Assembly: GCA_900551225.1 (NCBI GenBank)
Contig: URUZ01000062.1
Coordinates: forward strand, 1 to 18,012
Source: an uncultured Clostridium sp.
Lineage (GTDB): Bacteria; Bacillota; Clostridia; Lachnospirales; Lachnospiraceae
DNA length: 18,012 nucleotides
Direction: 5' to 3'
In this document: positions 7,506 through 14,249 of the stretch, piece after piece
Layout of the letters: each line of letters begins with the position of its first letter
How positions within the stretch are numbered: position 1 is the stretch's first letter
The notes under the pieces: generated by a model
What the model was told of the DNA's origin: nothing
The model's database searches: none
Seen by the model: the letters and a program-made list of their open reading frames with translations, nothing else
Position numbers and translations under genes: made by a program

Positions 7506-10500
7506 TTAATTGTCCTCTTTTTTCCTGATGCTCAGCAGCTGATAGGCTGTTAACAGAAGTCCCGACAGGATCATTGTAATTCCGTAGCCGGAGATCTGGC
7601 GGCCTGTCTTTGGAAGGCCTGCCAGCGGTACTTCATCGTCCAGTATGGTGGTTGGACCTACCGGAAGTCCCTCGGGCAAATTCGCCAGTGGTACGGGGCC
7701 CTGTTCTATGGTTACGGCGCCTGGGCCGTCGTCAACGTAATTGTCATTGCTGGTGTTGGGGCCGCCGCCGTTTCCGCCGCCACCGCCACCGCTTGGCCGG
7801 TTATCCGGCGCGGGATCTGGATTTGGAGCCGGATCCGGAGTCGGGTCGGGGTCTGGTGTTGGGTCGGGATCTGGTGTTGGGTCGGGATCTGGATCTACCG
7901 GCGGCTGCTCAGTGGCCTTCACAAGCCACCATTTGTCAGCTCCGCCTTCAGGCGCGGTTCCCAGCGCTGCAAGCTCTGCTTCTGTCAGGTTCGCATTCTC
8001 TGTGCTTAAAAGGGTCTGGTTCTGTGCCAGGTCAAAACGGTACTGTGAATCACTCCAGGTAAAGCTTCCGCCCTGGCTTCCCTGCATGGCTGCTATATAT
8101 ACCTGATGCAGCAGGGCCTCATTCCCCTCTGTCTCCATGATATCCAGCGATGTGCTTCCGGCTGCTCCGCCATCCACAATCAGCTTACTTCCAGCTGCGA
8201 TTCCAAGGGTTCCCTGGGAAGGCTGGTCCGCTCCGCCCATGTAACTGCCCAGAATGTGCTGGCTGGCATTTAACCTCAGTACAGCGCCCTGGCTGACCGT
8301 CAGGTTGGTGACATTCACCAGCTGGCTGTAATCCTCCTCATTCACCAGATTTACATGGGAACTGTTGGTTACTGTCATGGTGTCCGCATTGATTACACGG
8401 TTGACGCTGCTGTTGGGCGCAGACGCGGTTCCATTGCCGTCAAAGATTACAGTTGAAGTTCCCCCAACGCTTTTCACAATATCGCTGCCTACTTCGCTCA
8501 GCTCGTAGCCATAGATATCCTTCACCTGACCGGAATCGGCTAAAGTGATGACAGCATTTCCGCCTGTCACTCCAGCTTCCAGACCGGAGTCATTGCCGCC
8601 GCCGTACACCGCGTCTGCGCTGCCGTTGACTATAATGCTGGTGTTTCCGCCGTTGTTCTGAAGGAAACCGCCGCCATATACAGGGACTGACCCCATGTCG
8701 GCATTTACAATGATCTCTGTGCTCTCGTTGCCCTCATAGTTGAAACCGCCGCCATATACGCCGTATGGGGAGTTCAGCTCTGGGATACCCATATAATAGT
8801 GCCATTCATAGTCTCCCTCACATGGGTAGGGCGCTGCATTGACTGTGACATGGGATGTTCCCACTACCTCAGGGTTGGTGCCACGGGAACCTCTGTAACC
8901 GGCTCCAAGTACCAAACCGCCGCTGCCCGGGGAACCCACAGGACTGTTCAGGGTTACATAGGTATCCCCCTGGACGCTGCTCATATTTCCGCCGCCCACT
9001 GCCAGACCGCCCCACAGGCGGCCGCCGGATACCCGGCTTTGTACATCAGCCTGTGATCCGATTACCAGGTGTGTGTCTCCATACACATCGCCGCCGTCTG
9101 CTCCGCCGCCGAATACGCCCTTTGTCCCGGTGGCTGCGTTAACTGTTCCGTTGATTTCCAAATAGGTGCTGCCCGGGTTCTCCTGGCTGCCGGTGGGGCC
9201 TTGGCCTCCGCCGTAGACATCGCCGTTACTGGTGCCGTTCATGATCAGTTTGGAGCTTCCGCCGACATATACATCTGAGGCAGTCATTCCGTTGTTGTCT
9301 TCATCAAACTGGGTGGGATAATACTGCGAATTGCCGCCCACCGTTAAATCCGGTGTTTTAACAAGGCTGCCGCCATACGCACTTCCGGAAGAAATCTCCG
9401 CGTTCTCGCCTATTGTCAGCTGGGTATCCCCTCCTACATGGCCCAGGGCACTTCCGCCGCTGACATCGCCAAGGAACATCTTACTGTTTACGTAAATATC
9501 CGTGCTGCCTTCTACATTTCCCTTATAGCTTCCGCCGGTCACGCTCATGGTATTGCCGCAGTTGATGTCCATAGTCACATCGCCGCCTACGTTTCCTCTG
9601 AAGCTGCCGCCGATGATATAGGGTGTTCCATTGATATTGGCACTGACAGAAACCTCTGTGCTGCCCGTTACATCCTGGCAGAAGCCGCCGCCGATTACAA
9701 ACGTGTATTTACCACCATTTAGAACCAGCTGGGTATTCTCTACTTCTTCCTCGTCAGAGCCACCCACTACGGTTAAAGCACCACCGCTGGCAGTCTCCCC
9801 GCTGTCAACTGTACCGTTGCACTCAAACTCCACGCTCTCTGCAATCTCCAGCCTGTGTCCGTTGGCAAAGAGATAGTTCATATCCGATGTGGTCTCCAGC
9901 GTCACATCCTGGAAGGTCACGTCGCAGCCCATGTATGTCTTATGAGGCTCGCCTGTGCTGTCGGCATATGCGCCGTTGAGCATGATCCTGGGGTCAGACC
10001 CGGTTCCCTTAAGGGTCAATCTGCCCTCTGGCCAGTTCTCTGTGTCATATCCCCATTTTACGCGGCCGCTGATCAGCAGGGTGTCGCCGTCTTCGGCGGC
10101 CTCGACTGCCTGAATGACTGTGGAATAGGAAATGGTCCCACCCTCAATCTTTACACCGACTTCATTCTCTGTACCTAAATCAATGTTTAAGGCTGCAAAT
10201 GTGGTTACATACGCTCTCGCTGTATATTCGCCGTCCACTGCCACCAGGCTCCATGCCCCTGTGGGCAGGTCGGAAGTGTCAATCTCCGACGCCATGTTCA
10301 CTGCTCTGTCTGCTTCTGAACCGCTGCCAACGGCAGGAGCAGCTTCTGAAGCTGTTCCAATATTAGGGGCGGTTACCCTCTGTACCTCGTGATAGGAGAT
10401 ACTTAAAGCTGTTGCTGTCTCTGAATGGTCTGCGCTGCTGCCTCCGTCATCGGAGCTGTTGCCGGTGCTGTTATCCGAAGTGCTGCTGTTGCCTTCTGAG

Positions 10501-11507
10501 GTGCTGCCGCTGCCTTCTGAAGTAGTTCCGTTGCCTTCTGAGCTGCTGCCGCTGCCTTCTCCGGCTGTTCCGCTGCCTTCTGAGGTAGTTCCGTTTCCAT
10601 CTGAGCTGCTACCGCTGCCTTCTGAGCTGCTGCCACTGCCTTCTCCGGCTGTTCCGCTGCCTTCTGAGGTAGTTCCGTTGCCTTCTGAGCTGCTACCGCT
10701 GCCTTCTGCGCCGTTTCCGCTGCCTTCTTCGGCTGTTCCGTTGTCTTCTGAACTATTTCCGCTGCCTTCTCCGGCTGTTCCGTTGTCTTCTGAAGTGCTA
10801 CCGCTGCCTTCTCCCGCAGTTCCATTATCCTCTGAGGTATTACCGCTCCCCTCTCCGGCACTTCCACTGCCTTCTTCGGTACTCCCATTACCCTCTTCCG
10901 GTGTCCCGGTTCCTTCCTCAGGTAATGTTATACCCCCCCCCCCGTCCGGCAGTCCGGTTTCACCGCCAGGCTTAGTCTCTCCGTTGCCGGGAACACCATT
11001 TTCAATTGGCAGATCAATTGCTTCTGCTTCCTTTTCCTTGTCCTGACCGAACTCTGATGCCACGTATGGCTTCACCACAACACTGGAATTAACATATTGG
11101 TTGTCAACCTTGGCCCAGAATTTGATATCATCTCTGGAATGATTCTCGAACAGAAAGATCACCTTTTCATCCGTCACAAATACCTTTAATTTAGCGCCTG
11201 GCTCACTCTGCGCAACAGTATAACGCGGAAAGATCTCATACACATCGCCCTCAAACAGCCTTGCGTACTCACCTGATTCCTCGCCGTCCACATTTATAAA
11301 GCTGTAATCGCCTTCTGCTAAGGGCATTCCGCTCTCCAGGGCTTCCAGCGCCTCTTCCTTTAAATATTCGCTCTGGATCGAAACCACCGGTTTCATATTA
11401 TCTGCTGCAAATGCCTGCAGCATGATGCCATTAATATTCGAAATTGTCAAAGCTGCCGACAAAATAACCGGCATAAACCGTTTCCCTAAGCCGTACCTTC
11501 TCCTCAT
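7506..11507 (-). CDS. LPXTG-anchored repetitive surface protein, adhesin-like
   Basis: A 1333-residue secreted protein covalently attached to the cell wall. Residues 1-35 are a signal peptide (basic start, hydrophobic core, cleavage near AFA-A). Residues 40-160 form a unique N-terminal domain. An 11-G tract encodes Gly189-192, and residues 197-343 are 21 heptads of the form xEGSGxx rich in Ser/Thr/Glu. Residues about 450-1030 consist of many 20-35-residue units of the type VYGGG..G.T.I.VNG, suggesting a right-handed parallel beta-helix. Residues 1203-1236 are a Pro-Asp repeat, followed by a poly-Gly patch. The sorting signal is LPKTG at 1298-1302, with a membrane segment to 1327 and an IRKKEDN tail. 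I see no catalytic motif; adhesion or biofilm roles are inferred. The start follows AGGAGG by 7-8 nt. No terminator separates it from the DUF6465 gene. Confidence 0.9.
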   Translation of the reverse strand: MRRRYGLGKRFMPVILSAALTISNINGIMLQAFAADNMKPVVSIQSEYLKEEALEALESGMPLAEGDYSFINVDGEESGEYARLFEGDVYEIFPRYTVAQSEPGAKLKVFVTDEKVIFLFENHSRDDIKFWAKVDNQYVNSSVVVKPYVASEFGQDKEKEAEAIDLPIENGVPGNGETKPGGETGLPDGGGGITLPEEGTGTPEEGNGSTEEGSGSAGEGSGNTSEDNGTAGEGSGSTSEDNGTAGEGSGNSSEDNGTAEEGSGNGAEGSGSSSEGNGTTSEGSGTAGEGSGSSSEGSGSSSDGNGTTSEGSGTAGEGSGSSSEGNGTTSEGSGSTSEGNSSTSDNSTGNSSDDGGSSADHSETATALSISYHEVQRVTAPNIGTASEAAPAVGSGSEADRAVNMASEIDTSDLPTGAWSLVAVDGEYTARAYVTTFAALNIDLGTENEVGVKIEGGTISYSTVIQAVEAAEDGDTLLISGRVKWGYDTENWPEGRLTLKGTGSDPRIMLNGAYADSTGEPHKTYMGCDVTFQDVTLETTSDMNYLFANGHRLEIAESVEFECNGTVDSGETASGGALTVVGGSDEEEVENTQLVLNGGKYTFVIGGGFCQDVTGSTEVSVSANINGTPYIIGGSFRGNVGGDVTMDINCGNTMSVTGGSYKGNVEGSTDIYVNSKMFLGDVSGGSALGHVGGDTQLTIGENAEISSGSAYGGSLVKTPDLTVGGNSQYYPTQFDEDNNGMTASDVYVGGSSKLIMNGTSNGDVYGGGQGPTGSQENPGSTYLEINGTVNAATGTKGVFGGGADGGDVYGDTHLVIGSQADVQSRVSGGRLWGGLAVGGGNMSSVQGDTYVTLNSPVGSPGSGGLVLGAGYRGSRGTNPEVVGTSHVTVNAAPYPCEGDYEWHYYMGIPELNSPYGVYGGGFNYEGNESTEIIVNADMGSVPVYGGGFLQNNGGNTSIIVNGSADAVYGGGNDSGLEAGVTGGNAVITLADSGQVKDIYGYELSEVGSDIVKSVGGTSTVIFDGNGTASAPNSSVNRVINADTMTVTNSSHVNLVNEEDYSQLVNVTNLTVSQGAVLRLNASQHILGSYMGGADQPSQGTLGIAAGSKLIVDGGAAGSTSLDIMETEGNEALLHQVYIAAMQGSQGGSFTWSDSQYRFDLAQNQTLLSTENANLTEAELAALGTAPEGGADKWWLVKATEQPPVDPDPDPTPDPDPTPDPDPTPDPAPNPDPAPDNRPSGGGGGGNGGGPNTSNDNYVDDGPGAVTIEQGPVPLANLPEGLPVGPTTILDDEVPLAGLPKTGRQISGYGITMILSGLLLTAYQLLSIRKKEDN
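7843..7896 (-). repeat. 18-bp tandem repeat encoding the Pro-Asp wall spacer
   Basis: Three adjacent 18-bp units (7843-7860, 7861-7878, 7879-7896) differ at only a few positions and encode TPDPDP-type hexapeptides, with more degenerate copies on the left. Such Pro-rich tracts span the peptidoglycan ahead of a sortase signal. The near identity suggests the copy number can change. Confidence 0.8.
10479..10919 (-). repeat. 21-bp coding repeat array (21 Ser/Gly/Glu heptads)
   Basis: Twenty-one consecutive heptads cover residues 197-343 of the surface protein; typical units are GEGSGSS, SEGNGTT, SEGSGTA and SEDNGTA. A second-order period is visible: GEGSGxx-SEDNGTA pairs occur three times in a row, and the block SEGNGTT-SEGSGTA-GEGSGSS recurs. 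Neighbouring units are nearly identical at base level, so copy-number change by recombination or slippage would keep the frame. It probably acts as a flexible, possibly glycosylated stalk. Confidence 0.9.
10933..10943 (-). repeat. Poly-G(11) homopolymer tract inside the surface-protein gene
   Basis: Eleven consecutive C's on the plus strand are 11 G's in the coding strand, at residues 189-192. The present length keeps the frame open. With 10 G's the next codons read GTA TAA; with 12 they read TAT AAC ATT ACC TGA. Either change therefore stops translation at about residue 192-196, before the repeats and the wall anchor. Confidence 0.9.
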
Positions 11508-11570
11508 GAAAAATCCTCCTCAATTAATCTTTATATCTAAATCTCGCTCAAACTATTCCCTATGTTTACT

Positions 11571-11602
11571 ATTATAGGCAGCCATGGTTACAAACTGGTT
11601 AC
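11571..11602 (-). promoter_or_regulatory. Promoter of the surface-protein gene with phased direct repeats
   Basis: On the minus strand a perfect TATAAT (11571-11576) has no recognisable -35 box at the proper distance. In its place are two exact copies of GTAACCA (11585-11591 and 11596-11602) spaced 11 bp apart, one helical turn. This layout is typical of promoters that need an activator, such as OmpR/PhoB-type response regulators. The predicted start is near 11564, leaving a leader of about 56 nt. Confidence 0.55.
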
Positions 11603-11659
11603 TTTTTCACTTTTTGTTAAAATTTCATAAAGTATTTTTCCGAACATTTGTTCTATAAT

Positions 11660-11701
11660 TTAAAATAAAAAAAGAACCCCATACCTCAGTACAGGGTTCT
11701 T
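11660..11701 (-). terminator. Intrinsic terminator of the rpsF-ssb-rpsR operon
   Basis: On the minus strand an 8-bp stem AAGAACCC/GGGTTCTT (11694-11701 with 11672-11679), with a 14-nt loop containing a small TAC/GTA inner pairing, is followed by a T-rich tract. It lies about 20 nt after the rpsR stop. The remainder of 11508-11722 holds only the surface-protein promoter and leader. Confidence 0.88.
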
Positions 11702-11722
11702 CAGATCTTACGTCAGTTCTGC

Positions 11723-11992
11723 TTAGTCGCAGGTATAAGGCATAAGAGCGATGTGACGGGCACGCTTGATCGCTACAGTCAGCGCTCTCTGGTGCTTTGC
11801 ACAGTTGCCAGTAATTCTTCTGGGAAGAATTTTGCCTCTCTCGGATACGTATCTCTTTAATTTGTTTACGTCCTTGTAATCGATGGTGCCGTTCTTATCT
11901 CCACAGAAAACGCATACTTTTTTTCTTCTGCGCATTCCGCCTGGTCTTCTCATCTTAGCCCCATCGGGTCTGTCTGATTTATTAAATGCCAT
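11723..11992 (-). CDS. rpsR: 30S ribosomal protein bS18
   Basis: A component of the platform of the small ribosomal subunit that pairs with bS6. The 89-residue length and the core sequence, IDYKDVNKLKRYVSERGKILPRRITGNCAKHQR followed by VAIKRARHIALMPYT, are diagnostic. Cys27-x2-Cys30 with Cys64-x2-His67 form a zinc-type CxxC...CxxH set, so this is the metal-binding version of the protein. AAAGGAGG lies about 9 nt before the ATG. It is the last gene of the operon, 38 nt after ssb. Confidence 0.98.
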   Translation of the reverse strand: MAFNKSDRPDGAKMRRPGGMRRRKKVCVFCGDKNGTIDYKDVNKLKRYVSERGKILPRRITGNCAKHQRALTVAIKRARHIALMPYTCD

Positions 11993-12030
11993 TGGTGTTG
12001 TCCTCCTTTATTATTTAACAGTGGAACATT

Positions 12031-12495
12031 CTAGTTAAACGGAAGGCCCTCGTCCTCTACTCCGTCAGGAATGTTCATAAACCCATCACCAATTGCGCTG
12101 GCAGGGGCCGGTCTCTGTGCTGGCGCGGACTGCTGATAACCGCCGCCCATGTCAGAGGAGCCTCCCTTACTGTCTGCGAACTCCTGATCATCCAGGATAA
12201 CCTCGGTGGTGTATACTTTCTGACCGTCTTTGTTAACATAGCTACCAGTCTGAATTCTTCCAGACACCAGCACTCTCATACCTTGACGGAAATACTTCTC
12301 AGCAAATTCGCCTGCACGGTCAAACGCAACACAGTTGATAAAATCAGCTGACTGCTCTGCGCTGCCTTCCTGTCCTCTGCGCCCTCTGCGGTCTACCGCA
12401 AGGGTATAGCGGGCAATAGCCATGGAACGCTCGCCCTGTGAATATCTGACTTCTGGGTCTCTTGTCAATCTTCCCATTAAGATAACTCTGTTCAT
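12031..12495 (-). CDS. ssb: Single-stranded DNA-binding protein
   Basis: Binds single-stranded DNA as a tetramer in replication, recombination and repair. The OB-fold spans residues 1-105 and opens with the family N-terminus MNRVILMGRLTRDPEVRY; INCVAFDRAGEFAEKYFRQGMRVLVSGRI follows. A Gly/Gln/Pro/Ala-rich linker leads to the acidic tail DGVEDEGLPFN, the docking peptide for partner proteins. The chain carries one Asn after the usually terminal Phe. At 154 residues the length is normal. It sits between rpsF and rpsR, the conserved Bacillota order; AAGGAAGAG precedes the ATG. Confidence 0.97.
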   Translation of the reverse strand: MNRVILMGRLTRDPEVRYSQGERSMAIARYTLAVDRRGRRGQEGSAEQSADFINCVAFDRAGEFAEKYFRQGMRVLVSGRIQTGSYVNKDGQKVYTTEVILDDQEFADSKGGSSDMGGGYQQSAPAQRPAPASAIGDGFMNIPDGVEDEGLPFN

Positions 12496-12535
12496 ACGAT
12501 CACTCTTCCTTTTTAACTTCCTTATGCGGCAGTGA

Positions 12536-12823
12536 TTAAGCCTCTGTTCTTACGCATAAGTATCTGATCACTGGTTCCATAATACGAATATGAGCTTCAA
12601 CTTCGTTAGGGCATACAGAATCGGACTCAAACTGAATGAAATAGTAGAAAGCTTCATGCATCTTCTGGATCTCATATGCAAGTCTCTTCTTTCCCCACTC
12701 ATCTACGTTGGTCACAGTGCCACCGAAACGGGTGATGTAACCTTTTACCTTTTCGATTGCTGCTGTACGCTCTTCGTCTTCCAGCTTCACATTCAGAACA
12801 ACGGTTAATTCATACTTGTTCAT
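12536..12823 (-). CDS. rpsF: 30S ribosomal protein bS6
   Basis: A small-subunit protein that forms a heterodimer with bS18. Its 95 residues show the family pattern: MNKYELTVVLN at the start, then an RFGGTVTNVDEWGKKRLAYEI strand and turn, followed by HEAFYYFIQFE and a C-terminal VIRYLCVR. It is the first gene of the rpsF-ssb-rpsR operon, with AAGGAGG 9 nt before the ATG. Its promoter is at 12900-12928, and a leader hairpin overlaps the ribosome binding site, which fits feedback control by the bS6:bS18 complex. Confidence 0.98.
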   Translation of the reverse strand: MNKYELTVVLNVKLEDEERTAAIEKVKGYITRFGGTVTNVDEWGKKRLAYEIQKMHEAFYYFIQFESDSVCPNEVEAHIRIMEPVIRYLCVRTEA

Positions 12824-12832
12824 CTTGCTTTA

Positions 12833-12877
12833 CCTCCTTGTGGTCTCTGGCCCCTGCTTTCAGTAACAGGAGCAAGG
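12833..12877 (-). promoter_or_regulatory. rpsF leader hairpin covering part of the Shine-Dalgarno
   Basis: In the predicted leader of about 70 nt, CCTTG (12873-12877) pairs with CAAGG (12836-12840), and inside it CTCCTG (12867-12872) pairs with CAGGGG (12851-12856). A 10-nt one-sided bulge (12841-12850) lies between the two helices. The outer helix takes in the first bases of the AAGGAGG site (12833-12839). A hairpin with an asymmetric loop at this place is where the bS6:bS18 autoregulatory element sits in many bacteria, but I do not see its conserved CCG in this fold. Confidence 0.5.
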
Positions 12878-12899
12878 ATTTAATATGTCACGATTCATT

Positions 12900-12928
12900 A
12901 TTGTAACAAAAATGATGGACAAATGCAA
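12900..12928 (-). promoter_or_regulatory. Sigma-A promoter of the rpsF-ssb-rpsR operon
   Basis: On the minus strand, TTGCAT (12923-12928), a 17-bp spacer and TACAAT (12900-12905) predict a start near 12893. It lies just after the DUF951 stop codon, so the ribosomal operon need not depend on read-through from upstream genes. Confidence 0.65.
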
Positions 12929-12943
12929 GCATTATTTTGGAAT

Positions 12944-13150
12944 TTACGGGGCTTTGTCCGTTTTTTTTGTCAGACCGCGGGTGTTTTTCTCCACCAGCTT
13001 CCTGGCAACCATGATTTGGTGGCCGCAGCCCTCACATTTCAGGCGGAAATCCGCTCCCACCCGCAATATCTCCCACTGGCAGCTGCCGCAGGGATGGGGC
13101 TTTTTCAATTTGACAATATCTCCAACCTCGTAATTTGGCTTTTCACTCAT
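12944..13150 (-). CDS. DUF951 family zinc-ribbon-like protein
   Basis: A 68-residue protein of unknown function. The strongly conserved DUF951 core is present: YEVGDIVKLKKPHPCG, then WEILRVGADFRLKC and GCGHQIMV.RKLVEKN. Cysteines 21, 24, 39 and 42 form two CxxC pairs and suggest a zinc ribbon; as I recall the family, the second Cys of the first pair is usually another residue. The start is taken at 13150 because AAAGGTGG lies 9 nt upstream of it. The ATG at 13156 is too close to that site, and a TTG at 13171 lies upstream of it. In Bacillus the homologue yyzM also lies beside the rpsF operon. It follows the aldo/keto reductase gene by 21 nt. Confidence 0.88.
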   Translation of the reverse strand: MSEKPNYEVGDIVKLKKPHPCGSCQWEILRVGADFRLKCEGCGHQIMVARKLVEKNTRGLTKKTDKAP

Positions 13151-13171
13151 AGACATCAGCCACCTTTCCAA

Positions 13172-14161
13172 TCATTTCAAAATACGGTCAATGGCCTGAA
13201 GCACATCCGCCTCAAAGGCCGGACCGGACAATGCCTTCACATTGTCCTTCAGCTGGGCCGTACTGCTGGCGCCCACCAGCACTGAGGTAACCTCCCGGCG
13301 GCGCAGGACCCATGACAGTGCCATCTGGGCCAAAGACTGTCCCCGCGCCGCGGCAATCTCATTCAGCGCCCGGATCTGGTCCAGCTTCTCCTCAGTCAGA
13401 TACCGGTCGCCCACAGTGTTCCCCTCTCTGGCTGCACGGGACCCCTGGGGGATTCCGCCTAAATACCGGCTGGTGAGAGCGCCCTGGGCCAGCGGACTGA
13501 AACAGATGCAGCCCACCCCTTCATCATCCAGAAGGGTTAACAGCCCGTCCTCCACCCAGCGCTCAAACATGTTGTACCTGGGCTGGTGAAGCAGGCAGGG
13601 CGTTTTGTTGGCCTTTAAGATGGCAATGGCCTCCCTGGCCTCCGGCTCCCGGTAGTTGGAAATGCCCACATACAGGGCCTTACCCCTGCGCACAAGATCA
13701 GACAGCGCGCCCATGGTCTCTTCAAGAGGCGTGTCCGGATCAGGGCGGTGGTGGTAAAATACATCCACATAGTCCAGCCCCATCCGTTTTAAGCTGGAAT
13801 CCAGGCTGGCCGTCAGATATTTCCTGGAACCCCAGTTGCCGTAGGGGCCGGGCCAGAAATCGTAGCCCGCCTTGGTGGAGATAAACAGCTGGTCCCGGTA
13901 CACGCCCAGGTCTGATTGCAGGATTGCCCCGAAATTCTCCTCCGCCATGCCATTGGCCGGATGCCCGTAGTTGTTGGCCAGGTCAAAATGGGTGATGCCC
14001 ATGTCAAATGCCGCGCAGAGGATCTCCTTCTGCTCTGAGAGCGGCTTTTCAAGGCCGAAATTCTGCCACAGGCCCAGGGAAATCCGTGGAAGGAGCACTC
14101 CGCTTCTTCCGCTGCGCCTGTACTCCATGGCTTCGTATCTGTCTTCTGCTGCTGTATACAT
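13172..14161 (-). CDS. Aldo/keto reductase, YghZ/AKR14-like
   Basis: An NADPH-dependent oxidoreductase of the aldo/keto reductase superfamily. It reduces aldehydes, with L-glyceraldehyde 3-phosphate or methylglyoxal as known substrates of the nearest characterised group. The N-terminus MYTAAEDRYEAMEYRRSGRS with LPRISLGLWQNFG is typical of YghZ-like enzymes. It then shows FDLANNYGHPANGMAEENFG (catalytic Asp and Tyr), STKAGYDFWPGPYG (Lys), VDVFYHHRPDPDTPLEE (His), GISNYREPEA, CFSPLAQGALTSRYL, and the C-terminal SVLVGASSTAQL nucleotide site. The length of 329 is normal. An AGCAGGT site precedes the ATG. It lies downstream of the sirtuin gene across a 13-bp tandem array. The true substrate is open. 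Confidence 0.92.
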   Translation of the reverse strand: MYTAAEDRYEAMEYRRSGRSGVLLPRISLGLWQNFGLEKPLSEQKEILCAAFDMGITHFDLANNYGHPANGMAEENFGAILQSDLGVYRDQLFISTKAGYDFWPGPYGNWGSRKYLTASLDSSLKRMGLDYVDVFYHHRPDPDTPLEETMGALSDLVRRGKALYVGISNYREPEAREAIAILKANKTPCLLHQPRYNMFERWVEDGLLTLLDDEGVGCICFSPLAQGALTSRYLGGIPQGSRAAREGNTVGDRYLTEEKLDQIRALNEIAAARGQSLAQMALSWVLRRREVTSVLVGASSTAQLKDNVKALSGPAFEADVLQAIDRILK

Positions 14162-14184
14162 GCTTTACCTGCTTTCTGTCATAT

Positions 14185-14249
14185 ATGCCTATCCTAAATG
14201 CCTGTCTTAGATGCCTGCCCTAGATGCCTGCCTTAAATGCCTGCCCTAT
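14185..14249 (-). repeat. 13-bp tandem array, five copies, between the sirtuin and aldo/keto reductase genes
   Basis: Five head-to-tail 13-bp units run from 14185, each ATGCCT followed by a variable 7-bp part such as GCCCTAG, GCCTTAA or GTCTTAG on the plus strand. The last unit overlaps the sirtuin stop codon. Read on the minus strand, each unit carries a TAG or TAA and an AGGCAGG-like purine run. Because 13 is not a multiple of 3, successive units put stops in all three frames. Confidence 0.88.

Noticed and set aside
10403..10888. Open minus-strand frame encoding a KAAEQPEKA-like repeat
   Set aside because: It is the +1 frame of the surface-protein repeat. It would not be reached even after a one-base slip in the poly-G tract, because a stop follows the tract at once.
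10479..10919. CRISPR array
   Set aside because: The 21-bp units are contiguous, have no unique spacers and encode a continuous heptad repeat in a protein with signal peptide and wall anchor.
10459..11046. Open plus-strand frame encoding a PLPSE repeat protein
   Set aside because: It is the antisense reading of the 21-bp coding repeat; repeats whose length is a multiple of three keep other frames open. No ribosome binding site or independent support.
12946..12970. Plus-strand terminator (ACGG/CCGT stem followed by eight T's)
   Set aside because: The stem is only 4 bp, no plus-strand gene ends here, and the T-run is the Lys-rich end of DUF951 on the minus strand.
13151..13171. Upstream TTG start for the DUF951 gene
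   Set aside because: The AAAGGTGG ribosome binding site lies inside that extension and is spaced 9 nt from the ATG at 13150, which also matches the usual length of the family.
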